Shown: positions 17,980 to 25,161 of the stretch, in pieces
Layout: each line of letters begins with the position of its first letter
Position numbering within the stretch: position 1 is the stretch's first letter
From: Streptomyces phaeofaciens
GTDB taxonomy: Bacteria; Actinomycetota; Actinomycetes; Streptomycetales; Streptomycetaceae
NCBI RefSeq assembly: GCF_014648915.1
Contig: NZ_BMSA01000008.1
Span: forward strand, 186,001-250,000
Reading direction: 5' to 3'
DNA length: 64,000 nucleotides
The notes under the pieces: model-generated
The model's database searches: none
What the model saw: only the letters and a program-made list of their open reading frames with translations
What the model was told of the DNA's origin: nothing
Position numbers and translations under genes: made by a program

Positions 17980-18813
17980 TCAGCCATACTGCTCCTCGAT
18001 CGCCGCGGAGGCGATCGTGGTCACCGCCTTGAAGGTACGGATGCCCTCGTACATCGTGCCGCTGGTGTAGGCGATCCGGCGTTCGCCGGCCCGGTTCACG
18101 CCCGGGACGACGGTGACGGCCCGCGCGAGGTGTTCGGCGTCGAACTCCACCTCGACGGTGAACGGCCCGCCGCGTACCGCCTCGCGGCGGACCGCCAGCG
18201 CGGCGGCCTCCTTCGCGGCGGCCCGGATGTCGGCGGCGGTGCGGGCCGGCGTCCGGCACACGGCCGCGTATCGCGAGACATGGTCCTTGACGGCGACCTT
18301 CAGCGCGCCGGGCGCGTAGCCGAGGGCGTCCTCGCAGGCCACGTCGTCGCCGGTGACGAGGACGACCGGGACGCCGTACTCGGCGACGACATGGGCGTTG
18401 AGCAGGCCCTCGCTGGCCCGTACGCCGTTCAGCCAGACGCCGGTGACGGAGTTGGCGAGGTAGGTGTGGGCGAGGACGCCCTCCATGCCTGCGCCGGCGT
18501 GGTAGCCGACGAAGGCGACGCCGTCGACGTCGCCGTGCTGCACGCCTTCCACCATGGAGAGGTCCTTGTGCTTGCCGGTGAGCATCTGCGCCCGCTCGTC
18601 GAGCCGTTCGAGGAGCAGGTTGCGCATGGTCCAGTGGGCCTCGTTGATCAGCACCTCGTCGGCGCCGCCGTCGAGGAAGCCGAGGACGGCCGCGTCGACG
18701 TCCGAGGTGAACATCGCCCGGCAGCGCTCCCACTGCGGCGTCCCGGGCAGCACGTCGGCGGGCCAGGTGACACCGGTGGCGCCCTCCATGTCGGCGCTGA
18801 TGAGGATCTTCAT
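17980..18813 (-). CDS. M55 family D-aminopeptidase (DppA-like)
   Basis: A 277-residue zinc peptidase related to Bacillus DppA, which removes N-terminal D-amino acids (D-Ala-D-Ala, D-Ala-Gly-Gly). Zinc ligands are visible: Asp and Glu in KILISADMEGATGV, His in INEAHWTMRN near 60, and two His in VGYHAGAGMEGVLAHTYLA near 104 and 115. No signal peptide, so it acts on imported peptides. It is the first structural gene after the Lrp/AsnC regulator (41-bp gap), with a GGAG ahead of its ATG. Confidence 0.9.
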   Translation of the reverse strand: MKILISADMEGATGVTWPADVLPGTPQWERCRAMFTSDVDAAVLGFLDGGADEVLINEAHWTMRNLLLERLDERAQMLTGKHKDLSMVEGVQHGDVDGVAFVGYHAGAGMEGVLAHTYLANSVTGVWLNGVRASEGLLNAHVVAEYGVPVVLVTGDDVACEDALGYAPGALKVAVKDHVSRYAAVCRTPARTAADIRAAAKEAAALAVRREAVRGGPFTVEVEFDAEHLARAVTVVPGVNRAGERRIAYTSGTMYEGIRTFKAVTTIASAAIEEQYG

Positions 18814-18854
18814 GCCCGGGCTCCGTCCCGATCCGGTCCAGGGGATCCCTGAGC

Positions 18855-19856
18855 TTAGCGGGCGGTGCCCGGATTGCCCGGGGTGCGACTCCGCTCGTAG
18901 GTGAGCTGTTTGACCTGACGGAGGGTCAGTACGGTCTCGGCCGCCCGTACGCCGTCGAGCGCGCCGACGCGCTCGCTGAGGTAGACGTACAGGTCGGCGG
19001 GTCCGGCGTGCAGGGTGGCGGCGACGAGGTTGGCCGTACCGGTGGTCGCGGCGGCGAACCGGACCTCCGGGTGGGCGGCCAGGGCGCGGCCGGCGGCGGC
19101 GAGGGCGGCGGGCTCCACGGTGAGCCAGTGCATCGCCTCGACCTCCTGGCCGAGGGGTTCGGTGTCGTGCTGGACGTCGAAGTAGAGCACGCCGGTCGTC
19201 CGCAGGCGTTCCAGGCGCCGGGTGACGACCGACTCCGTCAGGCCGGTGGCGTGCTGGAGTTCGGTGAGCGTGGCCCGCCCGTCCTCGCGGAGCAGGCCGA
19301 GCAGCCGCTCGTCGTCCTCGTCGACCCGCACCGGACCGGCGGCGGGCGGGGCCGGCGGCGGGCACAGGGCGGCCGTCTGGTCCGGGGTGAGCGCGTTGAT
19401 CTTCGTGAGCCAGCCGAGGGATCCGCCGTAGAAGTGGTGGAGCAGGCAGTGGGCGGTGACGGAGGTGATCCGCGGGGTGCGCCGGAGCCGGCCGAGGAGC
19501 AGGTCGTCGCGTTCCTGGCGGCTGCGGGGGCGCATCGCGCACATCACCTCGGTGCCGCCGGAGACCAGCCCGACGTAGAGGGTGTCGGGGCGGGCGGCGA
19601 GGGCGGCCGCGAGCCGGTCGGCGACGTCCGGGGTGCAGCCCAGCCGGACGATCCAGCTGCTGCGGCCGAGCCGGCTGTCGTCGGTCATGCCGAGGACGCG
19701 CAGCCCCGCCGTGGTGCGCAGCCGGCGAAAGCGCCGGGCCACGGTCTGGTCGGAGACCCCCAGCACCTGCGCGATCCGGCTGAACGGCGCGCGTCCGTCG
19801 AGCTGGAGCGCCTGGAGCAGCCGCAGGTCGAGGGCGTCGAGGGGGCGTGGGTTCAC
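18855..19856 (-). CDS. Lrp/AsnC family regulator, two-domain
   Basis: A 333-residue regulator with the AsnC module twice. First half: helix-turn-helix LDALDLRLLQALQLDGRAPF to VSDQTVARRFRRL (residues 5-50) and a ligand domain with LYVGLVSGGTEVMCAM. Second half: HTH RLLGLLREDGRATLTELQHA to TESVVTRRLERL near 185-225 and a second RAM-like domain RFAAATTGTANLVAATLHA. The gene runs in the same direction as the four peptidase genes and is the likely local amino-acid-sensing controller of that operon. Divergent from the sulfur island promoter. Confidence 0.9.
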   Translation of the reverse strand: MNPRPLDALDLRLLQALQLDGRAPFSRIAQVLGVSDQTVARRFRRLRTTAGLRVLGMTDDSRLGRSSWIVRLGCTPDVADRLAAALAARPDTLYVGLVSGGTEVMCAMRPRSRQERDDLLLGRLRRTPRITSVTAHCLLHHFYGGSLGWLTKINALTPDQTAALCPPPAPPAAGPVRVDEDDERLLGLLREDGRATLTELQHATGLTESVVTRRLERLRTTGVLYFDVQHDTEPLGQEVEAMHWLTVEPAALAAAGRALAAHPEVRFAAATTGTANLVAATLHAGPADLYVYLSERVGALDGVRAAETVLTLRQVKQLTYERSRTPGNPGTAR

Positions 19857-19943
19857 CGGGTCGTGTCTCCTGCGCGGGATGCGGGTGTGCGTGGGGACAC
19901 GGTGTCATCCCCGGCCGGCGCGGCGTACCACCGCGAGCGCGGA

Positions 19944-19959
19944 ATACCCCCCGGGGTAT
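19944..19959. promoter_or_regulatory. CsoR/CstR-type operator, site 1
   Basis: ATACCCCCCGGGGTAT, a near-perfect dyad with the TACCCC...GGGGTA shape typical of CsoR-family operators. It lies 60 bp upstream of the MBL-rhodanese gene start and 38 bp before site 2. Binding by the CsoR-family product at 22677-22955 is inferred from the shared motif. Confidence 0.75.
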
Positions 19960-19981
19960 CTCTGTTACGGTGGACGACAGA

Positions 19982-19995
19982 TACCCCCGGGGGTA
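19982..19995. promoter_or_regulatory. CsoR/CstR-type operator, site 2
   Basis: TACCCCCGGGGGTA, a perfect 14-bp palindrome 23 bp before the GTG start of the MBL-rhodanese fusion. Its place, next to the ribosome binding site, would let a bound repressor block transcription directly. Confidence 0.78.
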
Positions 19996-20018
19996 ATTTC
20001 TCAGCGAGGGAGAGTGCC

Positions 20019-21395
20019 GTGTTCTTTGCCGACGTCGTGGAGACCGAGGGGCTGGGCAACCGCAGCCATCTGGCGGGCGGCGCCCGGGCCGCGGTGGCCG
20101 TGGACCCGCCGCGCGACATCGACCGGGTGATCGCCGCCGCGGCCCGGCGCGGGGTACGGATCGTCGCCGTCGCCGAGACCCATGTGCACAACGACTACGT
20201 GAGCGGCGGACTGGAGCTGGCCCGGCTGACCGGGGCCCGCTATCTGGTGCCGGCCGGGGCCGAGGTGGCGTACGCGCGCGTGCCGGTCGCCGACGGGGAC
20301 GTGGAGCCGGTCGACGAGGACCTGGTGCTGCGGGCGGTGGCCACACCGGGGCACACCCCGCACCACACCGCGTACGTGCTGGAGGAGTCCGGCCGGCCGG
20401 TGGCCGCCTTCACCGGGGGCTCGCTGCTGATCGGCGGCGTGGGCCGCCCCGACCTCGTCGAGCCCCGGCTGACCGAGCGTCTCGCCCGTGCCCAGCACGC
20501 CTCCGCGCACCGGCTCGCGGCCGGCCTGGACGACGAGGTCGCCGTCCTTCCCACCCATGGCTTCGGCAGCTTCTGCTCCTCCACGCGGGCCGGCGGCGCG
20601 CACAGCACGATCGGCGCCGAGAAGGCGGCCAACCCGGCGCTCACGCAGGACGTGGACACCTTCGTGAAGGAGCTGCTGGCCGGGCTGGAGGACGTCCCCG
20701 CGTACTACGCGCACATGGGCCCGGCCAACGCCGGCGGCCCCGCCCCGCTCGACCTGACCCCGCCCCGGCGCGCCGACGCGGCCGAGATCGCCCGGCGGCT
20801 GGCGGCCGGCGAGTGGGTGGTGGACCTGCGCAGCCGGACGGCGTTCGCCGACGGGCACGTGGCCGGTTCGCTCAACTTCGAGGTCGACGGGCAGCTCGCC
20901 ACCTACCTGGCCTGGCTGATCCCGTGGGGCAAGCCGGTGACGCTGCTCGCCGCGCACGCCGAGGACGTCGCCCGCGCCCAGCGCGAACTGGCCCGGGTCG
21001 GCATCGACCGCCCGGCCGCCGCGGCCGTCGGCGGGCCCGCCGACTGGCTCGCCGACGGGGCACGGCCGGTGTCCTTCCCCCGGTCCACGTTCGCCGGTCT
21101 GGCCGCCGCCCGCGCGCGCCGCGAGGACGTGACCGTGCTCGACGTCCGGCGGGACGGCGAGCGGGCGGACGGCTGGATCGAGGGCAGCACCCACATCCCG
21201 GTCCACCAGCTCCACCGGCGGCTGGCCGAGGTGCCGCCGGGCACGGTCTGGGTGCACTGCGCGGGCGGGCTGCGCGCGGCCGTGGCCGCGTCCCTCCTCG
21301 ACGCCGCCGGCAGGCGGGTGGTGGCCGTCGACGACGGCTACCCCGCGGCGGCCGAGGCCGGCCTCCCCCTCGTCGCCCCCGCCTCCCGGGGTTGA
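20019..21395 (+). CDS. MBL persulfide dioxygenase-pseudorhodanese-rhodanese fusion (CstB-like)
   Basis: A 458-residue three-domain protein with the architecture of Staphylococcus CstB. Residues 1-240: ETHE1-type MBL domain with ETHVHNDYVSGG (H55, H57, D59), GHTPHH (H112) and LPTHGFGSFCS (H180). Residues 250-345: rhodanese-like domain without an active Cys (TLLAAHAED at the loop). Residues 350-450: true rhodanese with active loop CAGGLRA (C414). CstB oxidises low-molecular-weight persulfides, releasing thiosulfate. The Asp iron ligand of ETHE1 (FTGD) is Gly here (FTGGS, 131-135). GTG start at 20019 follows GAGGGAGAG. First gene of an operon under two CsoR-type operators. Confidence 0.88.
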   Translation: MFFADVVETEGLGNRSHLAGGARAAVAVDPPRDIDRVIAAAARRGVRIVAVAETHVHNDYVSGGLELARLTGARYLVPAGAEVAYARVPVADGDVEPVDEDLVLRAVATPGHTPHHTAYVLEESGRPVAAFTGGSLLIGGVGRPDLVEPRLTERLARAQHASAHRLAAGLDDEVAVLPTHGFGSFCSSTRAGGAHSTIGAEKAANPALTQDVDTFVKELLAGLEDVPAYYAHMGPANAGGPAPLDLTPPRRADAAEIARRLAAGEWVVDLRSRTAFADGHVAGSLNFEVDGQLATYLAWLIPWGKPVTLLAAHAEDVARAQRELARVGIDRPAAAAVGGPADWLADGARPVSFPRSTFAGLAAARARREDVTVLDVRRDGERADGWIEGSTHIPVHQLHRRLAEVPPGTVWVHCAGGLRAAVAASLLDAAGRRVVAVDDGYPAAAEAGLPLVAPASRG

Positions 21396-21468
21396 CCGCC
21401 TCCGCCTCCGGACGACGAGACCGACGAGACCGACGACAAGCACCGCGAAACACCGAGGAATGCCTACG

Positions 21469-21807
21469 ATGCCGAACTCCCGCATCACCCCCGCCCTGGC
21501 CCACCGGCTCCTGCGGGACGGTACGGCCGTCCTGCTGGACGTCCGTGAGCCGGACGAGTTCCGGGCCGGTCACGCGCCCGGCGCCGTGCAGGTCGCGCCG
21601 GCCGCGCTCGCCGACGGCACCGCGGACCTCCCCACAGGCCGGGACCTCGTCCCTGTCTGCCGCTCCGGCAACCGTTCGCGGCGGGCCGCCGCCCTGCTCG
21701 CCGAGCGGGGCGTGGCCTCGGTCGACGTGGTGGGCGGCATGCGCGACTGGGCGGCCCTGGGATTGCCCGTCCGGACGGGCAGCGGCGCCGCCGGGACCGT
21801 CATATGA
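21469..21807 (+). CDS. single-domain rhodanese (sulfurtransferase)
   Basis: A 112-residue rhodanese. Seen: VLLDVREPDEFRAGHAPGAVQV, the active-site loop CRSGNRS following LVPV (Cys near residue 64), and the closing VVGGMRDWAALGLPV. It would carry sulfane sulfur as a Cys persulfide between donors such as thiosulfate and acceptors. Start at 21469 chosen because GAGGA lies ten bases ahead, while the ATG at 21460 is too close to it. Gap of 73 bp to the CstB-like gene; its stop overlaps the TauE start (ATGA). Confidence 0.9.
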   Translation: MPNSRITPALAHRLLRDGTAVLLDVREPDEFRAGHAPGAVQVAPAALADGTADLPTGRDLVPVCRSGNRSRRAAALLAERGVASVDVVGGMRDWAALGLPVRTGSGAAGTVI

Positions 21808-22547
21808 GCGCGCTGGTCCTGGCGCTGCTCGCCGGCGGCCTGGTCGGGCTGGCCCTGGGCGCGCTGGGGGCGGGCGGCAGCATCCTGACCGTGCCGGCCC
21901 TGGTCGGTCTGCTCGGTTTCGCCCCGGCGGCGGCCACCACCGGCGCGCTGGTGATCGTGATCGTCACCTCGGTCACCGCCTTGGTCGCCCACGCCCGGGC
22001 GGGCGCGGTGCGCCGGCGGGCCGGCCTGCTCTTCGCGGCGGCCGGGGTGATCCCGGCCGCCGTGGCCGGCGCCCTGTCCGCCCGGATCCCGGAGACCGTG
22101 CTGACGCTGATGTTCGCGGCGCTGGCCGCCCTGGCCGCCGTCCGTATGCTGCGCCGCCGCACCCCGCGCCCGGGCGGCCGGGTTTCGGGGGTCCGGGCCC
22201 TGGGCGCCGGCGCCGGGCTGGGCGCGGTGACCGGGTTCCTCGGCGTGGGCGGCGGCTTCCTCGCCGTACCGGCGCTGGTGGCGGTGCTGGCCGTGCCGAT
22301 GGACGCGGCGGTGGGCACGAGCCTGCTGGTGATCGTCGCCAACGCGCTGGTGGCCCTGGGCGCCCGGGCGTACACGGCGGTGGAGCTGGACTGGGCGCTG
22401 ATCCTGCCGTTCCTGGCGACCGCCGTGCTGGGGGCGTGGGACGGCAGACGGCTGGCGGCGAAGGTGTCCGCCGGGACCCTTCAGCGCGTCTTCGGCGCGG
22501 TGCTGCTTGCGGTCGCGGCGGGCATGGGACTCGCGGCCCTGCGGTGA
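21804..22547 (+). CDS. TauE/SafE family sulfite/sulfonate exporter
   Basis: A 247-residue membrane protein with about eight hydrophobic helices in two similar halves; each half carries the family motif (LGALGAGGSILTVPALV near residue 15, FLGVGGGFLAVPALVAVL near 145). TauE/SafE proteins export small sulfur anions; in the staphylococcal cst operon TauE is thought to dispose of sulfite. Here it is translationally coupled to a rhodanese and converges with the CsoR-type repressor, which fits removal of sulfite or thiosulfate made from persulfides. Confidence 0.9.
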   Translation: MSALVLALLAGGLVGLALGALGAGGSILTVPALVGLLGFAPAAATTGALVIVIVTSVTALVAHARAGAVRRRAGLLFAAAGVIPAAVAGALSARIPETVLTLMFAALAALAAVRMLRRRTPRPGGRVSGVRALGAGAGLGAVTGFLGVGGGFLAVPALVAVLAVPMDAAVGTSLLVIVANALVALGARAYTAVELDWALILPFLATAVLGAWDGRRLAAKVSAGTLQRVFGAVLLAVAAGMGLAALR

Positions 22548-22676
22548 CCGGCCCTCCCCCGACCGGGCGCACGGTGACCGGCGACCGGGCGCGCTATGAC
22601 CGGCCGTTCCGTGACCGGCCGTGCGGGCCGGGGACGGCCCGGGCGCCCCGGGAGCGAGGCGCGGGCCGGCGGCCGG

Positions 22677-22955
22677 TCAGGCCAGCGACAGGAAGAGCTT
22701 CTCCAGCCGGGCCCGCATCTGCGCGGAGTCACGGATCTCCGGGTCCTCGCTGGTCATGCACTGCTCCAGCCCGGTCGCGATGATCGCGAAACCGGCCCGG
22801 TCCAGGGCCCGGGAGACCGCCGCGAGCTGGGTGACCACGTCCTCGCAGTCCCGGCCCTCCTCGATCATCCGGATCACTCCCGCGAGCTGCCCCTGGGCCC
22901 GCCGCAGCCGGTTGAGCGCCGACTTCAGCTCCTCGGCCGACATGTCGAGTTGCAC
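22677..22955 (-). CDS. CsoR-family repressor, probable persulfide sensor (CstR-like)
   Basis: A 92-residue all-helical DUF156 repressor: LNRLRRAQGQLAGVIRMIEEGRDCEDVVTQL with C37, and GLEQC with C66. Copper-sensing CsoR needs Cys-His-Cys, with the His four residues before the second Cys; here that position is Gly62. Two Cys without the His is the pattern of CstR, which senses persulfides by forming a di- or trisulfide between subunits. The genome context (rhodaneses, persulfide dioxygenase, TauE) supports the same. Divergent from a rhodanese gene over operator 22969-22997, so probably autoregulated. Confidence 0.88.
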   Translation of the reverse strand: MQLDMSAEELKSALNRLRRAQGQLAGVIRMIEEGRDCEDVVTQLAAVSRALDRAGFAIIATGLEQCMTSEDPEIRDSAQMRARLEKLFLSLA

Positions 22956-22968
22956 GATTCCTCCTCCT

Positions 22969-22997
22969 ATACCCCCATGGGTATCCTACCCGTGGGG
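22969..22997. promoter_or_regulatory. CsoR/CstR-type operator between repressor and rhodanese genes
   Basis: ATACCCCCATGGGTAT (22969-22984) is a dyad of the same type as those upstream of the CstB-like gene, and a weaker copy TACCCGTGGGG follows at 22987-22997. The pair lies in the 69-bp divergent promoter between the repressor (start 22955) and the rhodanese-DUF2892 gene (start 23025). Confidence 0.78.
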
Positions 22998-23024
22998 CAA
23001 CACCCCACCGAAAGGTTCTGTTCC

Positions 23025-23612
23025 GTGACCCGTCCCCCGGCCGCCCCGGCCCGCATCACCCCCGCCGAGGCGAGCGCCCGGTTCACCGAGTTCACCGTCG
23101 TCGACGTCCGCACCCCCGGCGAATTCGCCGGCGGCCGGCTGCCCGGCGCCCACAACGTCCCGCTGGACCGGCTCACCGCGGCCGTACCCGCCCTGACGGC
23201 GGCCGCCGCACGCGGGCCGCTGCTGATCGTATGCGCCTCCGGGGCCCGCTCCGCCCAGGGCTGCGAGCGGCTCGCGGCGCTGGGCGTCGAGGCGGCGACC
23301 CTGGAGGGCGGCACCAGCGGCTGGGCGTCGGCCGGCCACCCCGTGGAACGCCCGGCCGGGTCGCGGTCCCGCTGGCCGATGGACCGTCAGGTCCGCCTGG
23401 TCGCGGGCTCCCTGGTCCTCACCGGCTTCGCCGCGGGGCTGGCCCGGCGGCCCGCCCACTGGCTGTCCGGGATGATCGGCGCGGGCCTGGTCTTCTCCGG
23501 CGTGACCAACACCTGCGGGATGGCCGCGCTGCTCGCCAGGCTGCCGTACAACCGGCCCCCGGAGGACGCCCGTTCCTTCGAGGACACGCTGGCCAGGCTG
23601 ACCGCGGCCTGA
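23025..23612 (+). CDS. rhodanese with C-terminal DUF2892-type membrane hairpin
   Basis: A 195-residue protein. The first 115 residues are a rhodanese: VVDVRTPGEFAGGRLPGAHNVP, active loop CASGARSAQ with Cys near residue 69, and LEGGTSGWASAGHPVE. The rest (RWPMDRQVRLVAGSLVLTGF, SGMIGAGLVFSGVTNTCGMA) is a DUF2892-like double membrane hairpin that would tether the sulfurtransferase to the inner face of the membrane. GTG start with AAAGG ten bases ahead. Driven from the operator shared with the CsoR-family repressor. Confidence 0.9.
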   Translation: MTRPPAAPARITPAEASARFTEFTVVDVRTPGEFAGGRLPGAHNVPLDRLTAAVPALTAAAARGPLLIVCASGARSAQGCERLAALGVEAATLEGGTSGWASAGHPVERPAGSRSRWPMDRQVRLVAGSLVLTGFAAGLARRPAHWLSGMIGAGLVFSGVTNTCGMAALLARLPYNRPPEDARSFEDTLARLTAA

Positions 23613-23698
23613 CCCCCGCCACGCTTCTCCCGGTCCCCGTGAGCGTGTTCTGATCTCCGTGCGCGCACCCGCGCCGCAGCGACGAACGGGGACCGGTC

Positions 23699-24604
23699 AT
23701 GATCACGCACTTCCTGCCGCCGGAACGATTCGAGGCGGAGCGGCCGCGTCTGCGGGCGGTCGCCTACCGCATGCTCGGCTCGTCGGCCGAGGCCGAGGAC
23801 GCGGTGCAGGAGACCTGGCTGCGGGCGGCCAAGGCCGACCTCGGCGAGGTGGAGAACCTCGGCGGCTGGCTGACCACGGTCCTGGGCCGGGTGTGCCTGA
23901 ACATGCTCCGCGCCCGCCGGACACGGCCCGAGGTGCCCCTCGACGCACAGGCCGACGAGCCTTCCCTGGCGGGCGCGGACCCCGAGGAGGAGGCGCTGCT
24001 GGCCGACTCGGTCGGGGTGGCCCTGCTGGTCGTCCTGGACACCCTCGCCCCGGCCGAGCGGCTGGCGTTCGTGCTGCACGACCTGTTCGCCGTGCCGTTC
24101 GACGACATCGCCCCGCTGATCGACCGGACACCGACGGCGACCCGGCAGCTGGCCAGCCGGGCCCGCCGACGTGTGCGGGGCGGCGGACCGGCCCCCGAGT
24201 CCCCGGCGGCGATCGCGGACCGGGCGAGGCAGCGGGCGGCGGTCGGCGCGTTCCTGGCGGCCACCCGCGGCGGCGACTTCGAGGCCCTGCTGGCCCTGCT
24301 GCACCCGGACGTCGTGCTCACCGCCGACCGGTTCGTGGTGCCGACGCCCCGGCCCGTCACGGTCGCCGGGGCCCGGCCCGTCGCCGAGGGGGCGATGGCG
24401 GCGACCGGCCGCGCCCTGTTCACCGGTCTCGCCCTGCTCGACGGCCGGGTCGGCCTGGCGATGGCGCCGCACGGCCGGCTGCGGCTGGTGCTGCTCTTCA
24501 CGGTCACGGAGGACGGCATCACCGCGATCGACGTGGTGGCGGACCGGGAGCGGCTGGCGGCCACGGAGGTGGCGGTGCCGGACGGACCGACGGCGGGCGG
24601 ATGA
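23699..24604 (+). CDS. ECF41-like RNA polymerase sigma factor (SigJ type)
   Basis: A 301-residue extracytoplasmic-function sigma factor with a C-terminal SnoaL-like domain. Region 2 is FEAERPRLRAVAYRMLGSSA to DAVQETWLRAAKADL (10-60), region 4 LAPAERLAFVLHDLFAVPF to TPTATRQLASRARRRV (120-165), then the NTF2-like domain with FLAATRGGDFEALLALLHPDVVL. In ECF41 sigma factors this domain replaces an anti-sigma factor. The DGGG-type linker motif I expect after the 'HPDVVL' strand is not present (TADRFVVPTPRP instead). The convergent neighbour is a DoxX gene, a usual ECF41 partner. Confidence 0.9.
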   Translation: MITHFLPPERFEAERPRLRAVAYRMLGSSAEAEDAVQETWLRAAKADLGEVENLGGWLTTVLGRVCLNMLRARRTRPEVPLDAQADEPSLAGADPEEEALLADSVGVALLVVLDTLAPAERLAFVLHDLFAVPFDDIAPLIDRTPTATRQLASRARRRVRGGGPAPESPAAIADRARQRAAVGAFLAATRGGDFEALLALLHPDVVLTADRFVVPTPRPVTVAGARPVAEGAMAATGRALFTGLALLDGRVGLAMAPHGRLRLVLLFTVTEDGITAIDVVADRERLAATEVAVPDGPTAGG

Positions 24605-24649
24605 CCGCGGGGCGGGCGGGGACACGGCGGGCGGCCGTGACCGCGTGAC

Positions 24650-24682
24650 CGAGGGGCGGCCGGGATCCCCGGCCGCCCCTCG
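24650..24682. terminator. bidirectional terminator between sigma factor and doxX genes
   Basis: Perfect 15-bp stem (24650-24664 with 24668-24682) and ATC loop, between two convergent genes (stops at 24604 and 24717). Confidence 0.85.
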
Positions 24683-24716
24683 TGCCCGTCGGCGGGAGGC
24701 GGGCGCCCGCCCCGCG

Positions 24717-25058
24717 TCAGAACGCCAGCACCAGCGAGGCCACCGCCGGTGCCGCGTAGACGAGCGGGAACGCCACGTGCGAGAACCAGCGGGCCCGCAG
24801 CACGGTGACCACGGCCCCGAGGAAGTAGAGCACCAGCCCGGCAGCGGCCACCACCCCGATCACGGGCACGGCCAGTCCGGCGAGCAGACCGGCCGCCCCG
24901 GCGGCCTTGGCCGCGCCGAGCCACGGCCACCAGGCGCGCGGCACTCCGTAGTCGGCCAGCGGCTTCACGGTCCACTCGGCCCCGAAGAAGACCGAGGCGG
25001 CCGAGAAGCCCGCCAGGACGGCTCCGAGGACGGTGACGACGACGTAGGCGGTGGACAT
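24717..25058 (-). CDS. DoxX family membrane protein
   Basis: A 113-residue four-helix membrane protein of the DoxX group: AYVVVTVLGAVLAGFSAASV, the conserved LADYGVPRAWWPWLGAAKAAGAAGLLAGL, then VIGVVAAAGLVLYFLGAVVTVLRA and a last helix. DoxX proteins are linked with redox and thiol stress. It is transcribed toward the ECF41-like sigma gene, from a promoter of the ECF41 type at 25105-25131, which makes it the likely main target of that sigma factor. Confidence 0.88.
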   Translation of the reverse strand: MSTAYVVVTVLGAVLAGFSAASVFFGAEWTVKPLADYGVPRAWWPWLGAAKAAGAAGLLAGLAVPVIGVVAAAGLVLYFLGAVVTVLRARWFSHVAFPLVYAAPAVASLVLAF

Positions 25059-25104
25059 GGCAGCAGCTCCTCAGCGGGGTTCGGCGACTTCCTTCACCCC
25101 CCTG

Positions 25105-25131
25105 ACACGCGGCGCCCCGCACATGTGACAG
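25105..25131 (-). promoter_or_regulatory. ECF41-type promoter of the doxX gene
   Basis: Reading on the minus strand: TGTCACA (25131-25125), a 16-bp spacer, then TGTC (25108-25105), about 47 bp before the doxX ATG. The published ECF41 consensus is TGTCACA-N16-CGTC, so only one base of the -10 differs and the spacer is exact. Recognition by the sigma factor at 23699 is inferred. Confidence 0.75.
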
Positions 25132-25161
25132 ACGACGGAGCCGACTTCGCTGTGATCGCCG

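Noticed and set aside
20019..20740. Glyoxalase II identity for the MBL domain
   Set aside because: The domain is fused to rhodaneses and lies in a sulfur operon, and its metal motif is HxHxDY, so persulfide dioxygenase type fits better.
22545..22625. Tandem repeat of TGACCGGC units after the TauE gene
   Set aside because: Four copies at irregular spacing in a GC-rich gap; may be chance or slippage, with no clear structure.
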